A stretch of 64,000 bases of DNA from Symsagittifera roscoffensis (GCF_963678635.1 NC_087063.1:24560701-24624700); one strand, 5' to 3'; positions 1 to 9,598 are shown, counted from the first letter of the stretch. Made by a program: numbers and translations. The notes: generated from the sequence alone by a model not told the origin.

Positions 1-57
1 CACACTTGAAAATTGCCCCAAACAACAAAAAATATTCGATATGAAGTCATTTTGTAA

Positions 58-288
58 ATGCTCTTCTCTCAATCAGTCACTATAATTATCACAAACCTCA
101 AACAATTTTTTACGATACTTAAAACTTTTATAATATTTCTTTTTGATATCTTTGAATCTTTTGTAATAATCTTAATCATTTTTTGCAATATTTTTTTAAT
201 TTTCTATTCCCTATTTGAACTATACCTCCAACTTTCAAAAGCTATTGACTATATCCACAGGTACGATTCACAAAATTTATCTAAATGA
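58..288 (+). CDS. Small hydrophobic membrane ORF, 76 aa
   Basis: The protein is almost entirely hydrophobic. An amphipathic start is followed by a long Phe/Ile/Leu stretch (residues 18-60) that could span a membrane once or twice, then a short polar tail. The stop overlaps the start of the next ORF in an ATGA arrangement (285-288), as in compact viral or operon-like coding. I do not recognise the family. It may be the membrane-anchor end of a larger protein whose upstream part lies left of the window, because the second glycoprotein module at 2.9-4.2 kb also ends in a hydrophobic anchor followed by a Pro/Ser-rich ORF. The sense strand is G-poor like the rest of the block, which supports coding in this direction. 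Confidence 0.45.
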   Translation: MLFSQSVTIIITNLKQFFTILKTFIIFLFDIFESFVIILIIFCNIFLIFYSLFELYLQLSKAIDYIHRYDSQNLSK

Positions 289-473
289 TACGAACCATTT
301 TTAGTAGAACCGATATTTTTTTACTATTTGTAATTTTTACAACATTTCTATCATCCCTCATCTTGACAATATGCAAATGTATAAAAAAAGCAATCATCAC
401 ATTCGCCCTAGCAACAATTCTCCTAATTCTTTTTTTAGAAGAATACTATAATAAACATAAACTTTTTCACTAA
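285..473 (+). CDS. Small two-helix membrane ORF, 62 aa
   Basis: The ATG overlaps the stop of the preceding ORF. Two hydrophobic segments (about residues 10-30 and 36-52) flank a short Cys/Lys-rich turn, so a two-pass membrane protein or anchor is likely. The TAA at 471-473 is followed in the same frame by a long open stretch (474-1613). Read-through or a point mutation at this single stop would fuse the membrane segments to the Pro/Ser/Thr-rich region. Family unknown. Confidence 0.45.
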   Translation: MIRTIFSRTDIFLLFVIFTTFLSSLILTICKCIKKAIITFALATILLILFLEEYYNKHKLFH

Positions 474-1613
474 AAGAATAGACCAAAAAAGCTATCAAAA
501 ATTGCTACCCAACAGTCACAAAGTCAGTCTTCACCGACATCATCCCAAGATAACCCAACAACACCTTCAACTACCCAAAATCCTCAAACATCTACACGAA
601 TTTCCTTTCAAGATAACCCATATACTTTTGAAGAACGACACGCACGCTTATCTGAACCACTAGAACCCGTTCAACGGCAAGCACCTTTAAGTGAACCAAC
701 ATACAATCTATACCCAACACTACCACCAGAACTAAGTAGAATACGATATCCTAGTCAAAACCAAAACACAATCGAAATAAATAGACAAATTATACATCCT
801 CGAAGAAATAGAAATTTTCAAACTCCCCGAGTTCATTTTGAAATACCTCAATCCCCATCACAAAACACTCCAGAAAACCCTACTGGTATCTTACCAGAAA
901 CCCCTACACTTCTTTCACAACGTAGCACCTCAAGCCTACCCTCAGATTACTTAGGTTCAACACCAACATCTGAACAAATACGTGAAAATCCCTTCAATCC
1001 CCCAAACCAAACATCACGACTACCATATTGGACAACACATTCATTCACACAAGGTGAACCAAATATAACCAATGACCCAATAGATATTTCTTCAGATACA
1101 ACATCCTCATCACTACCGGAAACACTATCACTACCATCAACACCATCAATTAGCCAAATTTCACCGACACCTTTTAACTTCAATTTTCCAAATAATCTCG
1201 ACGCAAGATATCGAGAACAATCATCAACAACTATTCCTTTAAGACTAGATTGGAATACATTTACAGTACCTCCACCACTATTTGGACAACACTTAGAAAG
1301 TAATCGCCTTCACAACTGGGCACTCAATAGACTACAATATCGACAAGACATCTACGACGATATTCGTGAACACAATATACAAATACTCCAACAAAATAGT
1401 TTACAATTAAAGTTTGAAATCACAGTTAAATTAAACAACATTACTCAACATCCCTATCCATTAAACCCACCAAATATAACAGCTCAATCACTACCACCAC
1501 CATTTATAACAACTGAAGTAATATATAAATACGACAGATACACCAAAAAGACAATTGGTTACATCACATTTTATAACCCATATTCAGGATTATCAAACAC
1601 ATGTATATTCTAA
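474..1613 (+). CDS. Pro/Ser/Thr-rich ORF without an ATG, about 379 codons
   Basis: Frame 3 stays open from just after the TAA at 471-473 to the TAA at 1611-1613, yet I saw no ATG in it. It therefore needs an upstream exon, read-through from the preceding ORF, or a non-AUG start. The first 250 or so residues are dominated by Pro, Ser, Thr, Gln and Asn with no hydrophobic core, typical of a disordered tail. The last 110 residues contain aromatic and charged residues in a more folded-looking pattern. Its end overlaps the start of the glycoprotein ORF (ATG at 1601) by 13 bases. Base use is extreme: the row 1441-1500 contains a single G. A cytoplasmic tail or accessory protein of a viral element is possible, but the function is unknown. 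Confidence 0.5.
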   Translation, partial: KNRPKKLSKIATQQSQSQSSPTSSQDNPTTPSTTQNPQTSTRISFQDNPYTFEERHARLSEPLEPVQRQAPLSEPTYNLYPTLPPELSRIRYPSQNQNTIEINRQIIHPRRNRNFQTPRVHFEIPQSPSQNTPENPTGILPETPTLLSQRSTSSLPSDYLGSTPTSEQIRENPFNPPNQTSRLPYWTTHSFTQGEPNITNDPIDISSDTTSSSLPETLSLPSTPSISQISPTPFNFNFPNNLDARYREQSSTTIPLRLDWNTFTVPPPLFGQHLESNRLHNWALNRLQYRQDIYDDIREHNIQILQQNSLQLKFEITVKLNNITQHPYPLNPPNITAQSLPPPFITTEVIYKYDRYTKKTIGYITFYNPYSGLSNTCIF

Positions 1614-2809
1614 ACTTATTAATTTTTCTCCAACTCCTTTTTCTAGTATTCTCAAACCAAAACATAAACCCTTCCCCCCGCACAGGACCACAAGATTTAT
1701 TAGTAACACATTACGATTGTGAAGAAAACGAACAAAAAACACTACACAAATATGCAATAAATCAAGTATCACAATGCCAAACAGAACCACAAGCCATAGA
1801 AACTACAAATGTAATTGCAACACTTTACTCAAAAGCCCGAGCAACAACAGTTATCGGATATAAATTCACAGCAACATTTTCCGAAAAGAAAGTACATTGT
1901 TCACAAGTCTCAAACGGAAATAAAAACCGACTTGACCATGAATCATTCTACCAGAGTAATATCGAACGACTTTTACATCTAAATCCCGAAGATTGTAAAA
2001 ACGAGTTACTCCGACTAAATATCACAAAAAATAAAAACACAGATAGAAAGTTAGTATATTTCCAAGTTTTTTCAGATTCTGTACATCAAGCAGAACTTGA
2101 AAGATATCAAGGACATATAAAATTAGATGAAAAGTACCCATATAACGGCGCACACGGACGATTAACCTATGACATGCACGATAAATACTGGATACCACAC
2201 ATTGGTATAAATGACCCATCAAACTGCAAAGCAGACACAAAAAATAAAGGATACCAAGAAATAATGTTTTTCGATTGGAAAATACAACTCGAAAAAATTC
2301 AACTCACACGAGATTTATCAGACAACACAATGATCTATCAAGGAATTAGATTACCTTGTAAAAATGATCAAGGTTATTGCGACCCGACAACACGAACACA
2401 AGCAACAATTGTTTGGTTCCCCGAAGACACATGTACAACATTTCAAGTAGCAAAAATACACGCTCGTATGATAAAATTTCACGAAAAATATTTTATACAA
2501 TCAATACCATATGAACAAGTAAATCCATTACGAAAAATAAGTTCTAATTTTAGAAACATTCACAATATAGAAAATAAATTAACACGTTTTCAAATATATC
2601 AAGAAACAGAACTTGCATGTAAATACAGAAACCCACTTCACAAAACACAATACTCCGAAATACTAGTTGAATACGAAAAAGGATTCGACATGACCACTGG
2701 AAAAACAAAAGTCGACCCATACGCCACAAGTCATCCTCCAAATGAAGGAACATCATACATACCAGTTCATTTTCAAAAAAAAAAACAGGTCAACCTGGTG
2801 GACATCTAA
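1601..2809 (+). CDS. N-terminal half of a viral-type envelope glycoprotein (chuvirus / BEL-Pao env-like)
   Basis: The 402-codon ORF starts with a clear signal peptide (about residues 1-19, Leu/Phe-rich, then a polar cleavage region). The ectodomain has regularly spaced cysteines, an early Tyr-Asp-Cys motif near residue 38 and N-x-S/T sites. This matches my memory of the glycoprotein family shared by chuviruses and the env genes captured by some invertebrate BEL/Pao and gypsy retroelements; no search was run. The reading frame is lost after an 11-A run at 2775-2785, and homology-like features continue in another frame at 2902. The ORF overlaps the preceding one by 13 bases and shares its G-poor sense strand. 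In the cell it would be a secreted or membrane fusion glycoprotein. The copy is probably defective as it stands. Confidence 0.6.
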   Translation: MYILNLLIFLQLLFLVFSNQNINPSPRTGPQDLLVTHYDCEENEQKTLHKYAINQVSQCQTEPQAIETTNVIATLYSKARATTVIGYKFTATFSEKKVHCSQVSNGNKNRLDHESFYQSNIERLLHLNPEDCKNELLRLNITKNKNTDRKLVYFQVFSDSVHQAELERYQGHIKLDEKYPYNGAHGRLTYDMHDKYWIPHIGINDPSNCKADTKNKGYQEIMFFDWKIQLEKIQLTRDLSDNTMIYQGIRLPCKNDQGYCDPTTRTQATIVWFPEDTCTTFQVAKIHARMIKFHEKYFIQSIPYEQVNPLRKISSNFRNIHNIENKLTRFQIYQETELACKYRNPLHKTQYSEILVEYEKGFDMTTGKTKVDPYATSHPPNEGTSYIPVHFQKKKQVNLVDI

Positions 2810-2898
2810 AGCCCCAAGACGATCAAAGCACACGTTTACAAGAACTATCACTAATGAATAGTACATATTTCGGTAATATCCACTATTATATCCACTAA
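2775..2898 (+). other. Break between the two glycoprotein ORFs: A11 run and in-frame TAA
   Basis: Eleven consecutive A residues (2775-2785) sit where the first glycoprotein ORF leaves the frame that continues downstream. A one-base slip here would move ribosomes from frame 2 to frame 1. Frame 1 is open from there until a TAA at 2896-2898, directly before the ATG of the next ORF (2902). Two lesions therefore separate the halves, which favours decay or polymerase/sequencing slippage over a simple programmed frameshift. Confidence 0.6.
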
Positions 2899-2901
2899 GA
2901 T

Positions 2902-4221
2902 ATGAAACTAGACTACACGATTAGCCGAATTTTTCAAGAAATGTCACTCTCCGAATTAGAAACACTACACCAACTATGCGAATTAGAAAGAACACAAATA
3001 TTACAATCACTTGCACTAGCAGTATTAAAAATACCCTACGCAGGATATTTACTATCAGGAAATAGATCAAATTTTTTAGACTACGAAGGAAACATTTTAT
3101 GGTTTTATACTTGTACCAAAAAAGTATCACCACTATACGTTTTTGAAGACAAACGATGCTATAAAAGAATCCCTATCTTTTATAAGAACAAAGTACATTT
3201 CGTTGACACATTTTCAAGAAGAACCTATTTCTGGGATACCGCAGTCCCATGTGGATCAGAAAATAGCCACAATGTAGTACAACTAAACCCTGATGAAGAT
3301 AAATATTATCTTCTCACCCCATATCCCACATTAATGCAATCACTCAAAAAATTTTCACCAGAAAGCATTCGCGCTATCGCTCGAAACCCAAATAAAGACT
3401 TACAATCAAAAGGAATATACTCAAAATCAGATATTCAACATCACATTAGAACACAACAATTCCAAGAATTATTAACACAAATGGACACAATACAAAGACA
3501 ATCAATTGACCAAAACTTACGCAAACTTGCCGAAACCGCAGGATTTGCAGATATCTATGCACAAGATTATAGCGGATATTTTAAAGACATTAAAGACTAT
3601 ATATATCTAAATGGTGAAAAATACAGACCACAAGATATTTCACTTATAAATATTTTTAGGTTTGTTACACTAAAAAATGAAATTCTCGATTTTCTAGGAT
3701 GGCCCTATTACATCTTAGAAAAATTAACTATTTTATACGCAATGTTTAACTTTATAGGATTTCTTTTTTCACTTTTAAAAGGAATCTATAATACATGCGC
3801 TATACACACACAAGTAAATAGACAAGCATGTGTAGCACGCATACTATTTGCAGGATTTTTTCGAATTTTCTCATCATCAATAAACAAAATTCTTTTAGAC
3901 GCACAAATAAAAGAATATAACACAAAAATAGCGACAAAACAGAACACGTACGACAAAGAACAGAATAATAGAGAGGTAACGCCTACAGCACCACAATTAC
4001 CACCCCTACCACATAACCATCCATTATCCCTAGTCCCACGAAATTTCCGAAATTTAGCAATAACACATAATCCCAATTTTAGACCAACCATATCACAAAG
4101 TCCCATCCAACATATAATGACACACCATTCACAAGATCAAAATACTTATGAACAAATTATAGAACAACCCCATACCACCGCTTTTCAGTCTCAAAATAAT
4201 AATTTTTTTAGCCCACGATGA
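2902..4221 (+). CDS. C-terminal half of the viral-type envelope glycoprotein with membrane anchor
   Basis: The 439-codon ORF continues the glycoprotein. A helical stretch near residues 15-50 contains a Cys-x-Leu-Glu-Arg motif, followed by a beta-rich, Cys-containing segment (about 55-155) with the aromatic/Cys spacing I associate with the chuvirus / BEL-Pao glycoprotein family. Hydrophobic segments around residues 270-300 and 315-340 would serve as membrane anchor, and the last 80 residues form a Pro/Gln/His-rich cytoplasmic tail. Its ATG may be only an internal methionine of a longer ancestral frame, since an upstream TAA (2896-2898) in the same frame cuts it from the N-terminal half. The stop overlaps the next ORF as ATGA at 4218-4221. 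Confidence 0.6.
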   Translation: MKLDYTISRIFQEMSLSELETLHQLCELERTQILQSLALAVLKIPYAGYLLSGNRSNFLDYEGNILWFYTCTKKVSPLYVFEDKRCYKRIPIFYKNKVHFVDTFSRRTYFWDTAVPCGSENSHNVVQLNPDEDKYYLLTPYPTLMQSLKKFSPESIRAIARNPNKDLQSKGIYSKSDIQHHIRTQQFQELLTQMDTIQRQSIDQNLRKLAETAGFADIYAQDYSGYFKDIKDYIYLNGEKYRPQDISLINIFRFVTLKNEILDFLGWPYYILEKLTILYAMFNFIGFLFSLLKGIYNTCAIHTQVNRQACVARILFAGFFRIFSSSINKILLDAQIKEYNTKIATKQNTYDKEQNNREVTPTAPQLPPLPHNHPLSLVPRNFRNLAITHNPNFRPTISQSPIQHIMTHHSQDQNTYEQIIEQPHTTAFQSQNNNFFSPR

Positions 4222-6029
4222 GCCGACAACTTGGATCCCTACACCGTTCAAATTCCCATCCAACCAACCTCACTACTCCAATTACAATAATACCACTTTT
4301 TGCTTTCCCGCCACCCGATTTTCCAACCAGTAATGTAACATCAGGCATGAATTCCGATACTAATTCACACATCTCAGTTTTATACTCCACATCACAACTC
4401 AATAACCCGAATATTGAAACCCCCGATGAATTTGCCGACTCTGAACCATCTCCATCCAATAATTTTCACACCAACCCCTCAATTTTTTCCCAACCCCCTT
4501 TTCAACCAATACTACCAAATAACCCTGTCCCCACCAATTCTACACCCTCTTATGCTTCCCAAGTCACTCCAACCTATTCTTCACTTCATTCAGACCGATC
4601 ATCCAATTCTCCAGATACCCCCCAAATCTCCCCAGAACTAGATAATTTTATTAGATTACAACAACAACCCTACCACCTTGACACCCCCACCATAAACCAA
4701 ATTTCATCCACAATAGATTCATCCAACCCTCCTACCCCTACACCCTCTTCAATTTATACCGAATCATTAGCACCATCATCCACATCTACTGAATCTTCAC
4801 TCAGCACTAATAGAGCTTATCGCACTTTTAAAAGAAAGTTCCCCAACCATCCTTTCCCAGCAAAACTAGGAACAGCCCGTGAATATATAAATCATCCAAA
4901 TCACACTAACACAAAAGAATTTTTAGCTATCACCTTACCCTCATTTCCACAATACACCTTAAACACCCCTCACGACACTAACGAAACACGTAGCTTTGTA
5001 GACGAACACGTTTTAATGCCTACCCTTCCTTGGACCTCATATTATCATTTTACTAATCCCCTTTGCTTACCTTTATCTAACACTCACATCGATATAGAAC
5101 GAAATAAGGACATGCTATATCGACTCACTACACCACTAACACCTAGACAGTTTACTTACATCGGATATAAAAAATCACTAAAAACACACACTGCACCCCG
5201 AGCTAACGAATATACGCTAGAATATTACGATCATAACATCATCAGAACTAACCAAGATCAATTCTTAGACGATGACCGCTTCGCTAACCCACAAATCACA
5301 GAAAAATTTTTCATTAAAACACCATATGTATTTACACTCAATATCTTTGATCGCAAATTTGACCACATCATCTCAGAAGCACTAACAGACACGCAAGCCT
5401 ACGAAAGTTTTAAAGAACGCTTCCAAATATTTTCACTAACCTTTCATTTCCTTGCACCACATGAAAGAGATTTGCACTGCTCACACGATATTATGTTGCG
5501 CACTAAACAAACTCACACATATACATATTATCAATTTATCCAAAACCACTTCGACCTACACACTCCCTCCAGACAACCACACCACCGTTTTCAATTCATC
5601 AATTCCAAATACACCTCACCATTCTTTCTTAACTTCACATATTGCATTAAAGATACTAACCTTCATGGTATTCTTCGAAATTATGATCCCATAACCCAAA
5701 TGTATATATTTTTTTGTCCCATCACCAAGACCTTCAATGCAGAAGAATCCCGACCCTTCCTTATCCCACACGAATTTGTTCAACCTATAGAAATCCCCAT
5801 TTTAGAATTCATCCACAACACTAAATTCAATCACAAATTATATAATCTAATCCAAAACACACCTTATGAGTTTGCAGTTGGCACTGAAGAACTAACCACC
5901 ATTAAAGCACTTCAATTGCTTTGGCCACTGCTTCAAACTAAAAATATCATCCGCATCTTAGCTAAATTACTAACAACTTCAGATCTCATCCACGACATCT
6001 TCCCCCACGGTTTCTTCCCCGACGACTAA
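4218..6029 (+). CDS. 603-aa protein: Pro/Ser/Thr-rich N-terminus plus folded C-terminal domain
   Basis: The ORF begins within the stop of the glycoprotein ORF. Residues 1-190 are Pro/Ser/Thr/Asn-rich and probably disordered. From about residue 200 the composition becomes aromatic- and His-rich with alternating hydrophobics, suggesting a compact domain reaching the C-terminus. No catalytic motif, zinc knuckle or membrane segment is evident. The layout (membrane protein, then Pro/Ser-rich ORF) repeats that seen at 58-1613. I do not recognise the family; an accessory or structural protein of the same element is an inference from position and shared base bias. A consensus splice donor follows the stop within a few bases. 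Confidence 0.55.
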   Translation: MSRQLGSLHRSNSHPTNLTTPITIIPLFAFPPPDFPTSNVTSGMNSDTNSHISVLYSTSQLNNPNIETPDEFADSEPSPSNNFHTNPSIFSQPPFQPILPNNPVPTNSTPSYASQVTPTYSSLHSDRSSNSPDTPQISPELDNFIRLQQQPYHLDTPTINQISSTIDSSNPPTPTPSSIYTESLAPSSTSTESSLSTNRAYRTFKRKFPNHPFPAKLGTAREYINHPNHTNTKEFLAITLPSFPQYTLNTPHDTNETRSFVDEHVLMPTLPWTSYYHFTNPLCLPLSNTHIDIERNKDMLYRLTTPLTPRQFTYIGYKKSLKTHTAPRANEYTLEYYDHNIIRTNQDQFLDDDRFANPQITEKFFIKTPYVFTLNIFDRKFDHIISEALTDTQAYESFKERFQIFSLTFHFLAPHERDLHCSHDIMLRTKQTHTYTYYQFIQNHFDLHTPSRQPHHRFQFINSKYTSPFFLNFTYCIKDTNLHGILRNYDPITQMYIFFCPITKTFNAEESRPFLIPHEFVQPIEIPILEFIHNTKFNHKLYNLIQNTPYEFAVGTEELTTIKALQLLWPLLQTKNIIRILAKLLTTSDLIHDIFPHGFFPDD

Positions 6030-6032
6030 CAG

Positions 6033-6111
6033 GTAAGTATGAATTATACATATTATTAACTAATTAAATTAAAATTAGAAACTAACCATTCTTTATCCAT
6101 GTCTTCTTTAG
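6033..6111 (+). promoter_or_regulatory. Predicted small intron just after the last large ORF
   Basis: CAG|GTAAGT at 6030-6038 matches the animal 5' splice consensus perfectly. A pyrimidine-rich tract ending TTTAG at 6111 gives a plausible acceptor, so the intron would be 79 nt. It lies in the 3' untranslated part or joins to an alternative 3' exon (see the open stretch at 7132). Confidence 0.5.
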
Positions 6112-7131
6112 AATTTTAGCCTTCATCCAACGATCATCTGAAAAATTCACAAAAGAAAAATAAAAAATAGAAAACTTCTTCAAAACTGTTTAAGACTCTA
6201 TTAATTTTTTGCACCAACAATTAAATAAATATAATACCAATGCAGTAATTTAATTTATACATTTTTTCCCCACAAGCAGTAAATCTAATTATGATGAAAA
6301 TTTGTAACTTAATTTTTCCCAACAAATAGCAGTAAAATTTGAATTTCTATGTAGTAAATTAATAAAACGCAAATGCAGTACTAACCTTTTGATATTTTCA
6401 TTCACTCGCACAAGAATTCTATCCAAACTCGCACAGCTCGCCCACGAAGAATTGTTTAAATAATGAATTTCAGTTTCCAGCTTTCACACTCAACAACTCT
6501 AACATAAGATAACACGTTTCAAACTTTCCTTTCACCCGGTTGGAAAGGAATTATATACTAAACAACACTAACCAACGCAGCTTACTAAACACCACAAATC
6601 ATAGAATAACAGCATGACTAAGAAAAGGAAACCAACGGTACCCAAACCGGATTAACCCAGTTTAAAACTGGATAATTTATTCTTTTGAAGACTATTATAA
6701 AGTCTAAGAAAGAAATAATAAAACACAAAAAAGTCGAAAGACAAACCCATACCACAAACAATTTGATTTTTGAAAAAAGGACACAACCAACAAAACATAA
6801 GAAAAACCACAACAAACCCAATATAAAACGTTGTCACATAACAGGACCTCTCACAAAAACCGCATGCAAACATACTCCCACTCCTGGCCTAACCCACCAG
6901 AAGAGGACGTCCTGAGCATGCTCTATAGCCGGCCTAAACCACCGCGCTACATCCACGCTTTGTGACACACACTCCTATTTTTAATAAGAGCTACTCAAGG
7001 GTGAGTAACTCTTCAAAATAACCGAACTAAAACAAAATGCTTTTGTGAAAACAACTAACCAAAATCATAATTAAAAAACATTAAACTAATAAAAGTTTTA
7101 TAAAATGTAAATTATATTATGCAATATATAG
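6112..7131 (+). other. Non-coding 3' region of the G-poor block, with GCAGTA-type repeats
   Basis: No convincing gene. A hexamer-like motif G(C/T)AGTA recurs five times between 6241 and 6383 (6242, 6276, 6329, 6351, 6375) at 24-53 base spacings. AATAAA-like strings occur near 6222 and 6361. A Lys-rich open stretch at 6676-6915 has no ATG, and its composition follows from A/C-rich DNA. An imperfect hairpin lies at about 6987-7011. Low G on the plus strand continues, so this still belongs to the element. Confidence 0.35.
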
Positions 7132-7581
7132 ATCAGCATACGACACCAAGGACGAACATCCAAAGACAAAACGACCCCACTACACTCGAAAAACAATGGC
7201 CAACCACAATCGATATGCCGCTCACAAACACAACTCAAAGGATTTAGAGTACGACTTGACTTCGCAGAAAAGGACTTCATTGAACTAGACCAATGACCAC
7301 CTCGATGTTCAAGTATACGTACAGATCCGAGTAACCAGGCATCCCCTCCACCCACAATCTCCACGCCATTCCCAGACAAGATCAAACACAAAGAAGTTCT
7401 CATCAATGAAACAGAAAAACCTGACATAGCCAACCATTCTGAAATCAGATTTGAGTTTGTTGCGAAAACCCAGTCGTTGTCATGAGAAGACACAACGATT
7501 GAACCTGGAACTTCTCTAACAAGAGAACCCAGAAGAAATATGATGTTCGCCAAACACCAACGTCCATCATCCATCCTTTGA
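7132..7581 (+). pseudogene. Decayed plus-strand ORF (two in-frame TGA codons)
   Basis: Frame 1 reads as a natural-looking charged/Pro-rich protein from after a TAG at 7129 to TGA at 7579-7581. It is interrupted only by TGA at 7294-7296 and 7483-7485. The A/C-rich bias matches the upstream viral-like block, and it could be the last exon of that element. The opposite strand is open for 158 codons (7098-7574, minus), but its Gly/Cys/Ser-rich translation looks like the mirror of the biased strand. Neither product is recognised. Confidence 0.3.
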
Positions 7582-7741
7582 ATTACAGAAAGACTATTCT
7601 AAAAAACTCTGTAAAACCCGGATGGATGGAACCTGATCTAAACTACATTTTATGATTGGATAAATTAGATATTTTACCAATGTAAAGTATTTAATATTAA
7701 CCAATCATGATCCATCTGACTAGCAATCCACTTATTTGTAA

Positions 7742-7769
7742 GTGCTGAAATTACTTGTAATTTCAGCAC
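7742..7769. repeat. Perfect 13-bp inverted repeat with 2-base spacer
   Basis: GTGCTGAAATTAC is followed after TT by its exact reverse complement. It lies in otherwise featureless sequence about 90 bases upstream of the long inverted repeat starting at 7828. It could be a small hairpin, a dimeric protein-binding site, or a solo foldback remnant. Confidence 0.6.
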
Positions 7770-8008
7770 CAGAGAGATTTGAATTTAACTTAGAAATTAG
7801 TTGACTCTCCAAGAAGACTTCAGCAGCCGCAATAAACCAGTTTACCCTAGATCTATTGAGCCTAGCAGAGACTAGTTAAACAACCTGAGACTAGATAGTA
7901 TAAGAGTAAGATTAGGATTGGTATTAGACTAAGAAGTTGCACGAATCTATCCGGCCGAAAATAAGATAGCGTGACGAGCAGACGGTGTACCCTATCCGAA
8001 ATTACTCT

Positions 8009-8128
8009 ATGAGTTACACTTCGGTGCTAACTCACTATGATCCTTATTTTGACTATTACAGCGGCTATTCTTTCGACTATTTAGACTACTATGACAATGA
8101 TTACCACAGACGCATGATGGAGTTAACA
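8009..8128 (+). CDS. Receptor candidate exon 1: Tyr/Asp-rich N-terminus
   Basis: From the ATG at 8009 the frame encodes 40 residues extremely rich in Tyr and Asp, as in the tyrosine-sulfated extracellular ends of many peptide- and chemokine-type receptors. A donor ACA|GTGGTT at 8129 (weak) ends the exon in phase 0. That matches exon 2, whose first codons continue into TM1 without a gap. The frame stays open to 8287 if unspliced, but that extension is low-complexity and not membrane-like. Assignment depends on linkage to exon 2 and is an inference. Confidence 0.4.
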
Positions 8129-9598
8129 GTGGTTTCAATTAATTCGTATTTGCGAAAAAAAAGTGAAAATTTTTCGTTCAGTTCATTCATATCTTTTAAG
8201 GCCGACAAAGCAAGCAGCGGCTCTCAACAAATTTCACTAAGTTTTATGGAGTCACTGAAGCCTGAAAGGACGGATAAGACTTTCTGATGTTACTAGAATT
8301 ATGGTGTTTTAAGTCTTCCCGTGTCCAGAGCACTTGGAAATCTTGCATGATCCTTGAAATCTTATCAAAGACAGCAAGCGTTTTTCAAAAATAGTTCCGC
8401 TTTTTAAAATCATATTTTTACCATATAAAGTGACAAATATTGGCTGCTGTTAACGCGTCTCGTTATCTTTCCATGAATGGCGCGAAACAATGTGAGTTGT
8501 TCTGGTGGAAAGAAGGGACATTGCTCACAATTGCTGCTAGTAAATTTGGACTAGAACTTATTCAGGTACAGTACCTTAACGTTTCGTTTCTCAATGCTTG
8601 TTTTTTGGGTCAATTCAAACTACTCCATAGAAATGAAAATGCATTTGGAACATTCAGGGTTCTGCCCTAATACGAGCAGTCATATTTATATTCAGATCGA
8701 TTTCCACTTTTAATTAGCCATTTTTGACTTGAATTGTTTTTATCTTGCTAAAAATATCGATGGTTTGGGCTAACATTCAAAACCCTATTTCACTGGTAAA
8801 AAATTGTTATACGGGTTTGGAAATTGCCAACACGCAGCATATGCATTACTCATATGTTGTATCTAAATGTGCGCATCTTCAGTAAGAGTTGTAGCTACTT
8901 GCATGCGTGAGTGCCGTTTAGTATAGTTACTAGTTGTGATTGCTAGAAGCGCTTGCTAGAAGACCGATTCCGGTTTCAGTAGATGCGCAATTTTTCACTT
9001 TATAATTTACATTGGGTGTGGGGCAGATAAGAAAAAAAAGTTTTTCTTTTTTTGAAAACTTTATCAATAACTTGCAAAAAACATCGATTGAGACACCTGA
9101 AAAAAATAGTGGAATTATTCAAGTCACTCTAAGATGAGCAACTCTCCTAAATTTGCACCTTTGTTTTCTTAGTTCATTTCATTTTAATAAACGTTCAAAA
9201 TTAGTACCCAGACTGTGAAATACTTCAAAATTTATTGACTTTTTTCCTTAATTTTTTATGTTTCTAGTATTAGTAGATACAGAAAAAGGATCTGTGTCAG
9301 TTTTTTAAGCAATGTAAGACAAATAATTTTCGTTTAAACGGTATAAAAAATTGTACGGTTATGATTTTCGGGTTAGACGAAACAATAACGGAGGAGGAAA
9401 TCTTTTACTGAACAATTTTTTTGTTAACAGGCTGGTATCGTTAAGTAATCGTGAACCACTTGAGGTTGATTTTTTTCTGATCTTGTAGAAACTCAACGAC
9501 ATTCACGTAGTAGCTTTTTATTTCAAGTAAATTGGAAGGAAAATTTCTTTTTAATAGTTTCCAGAAAGTTTTTAAAGAGTTATTGAACACTTTTTCAG
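8129..9598 (+). other. Intron 1 of receptor candidate
   Basis: AT-rich sequence lying wholly inside the 7.8-10.3 kb inverted-repeat structure. An open stretch at 8440-8565 ends at a good donor-like CAG|GTACAG but has no clear acceptor and no recognisable domain. The acceptor at the end is TTTTTCAG (9591-9598). Nothing else is supported. Confidence 0.35.

Noticed and set aside
2022-4459. Minus-strand frames opposite the glycoprotein ORFs
   Set aside because: Shadows created by the strong strand bias; the plus frames have signal peptide, Cys pattern and overlaps.
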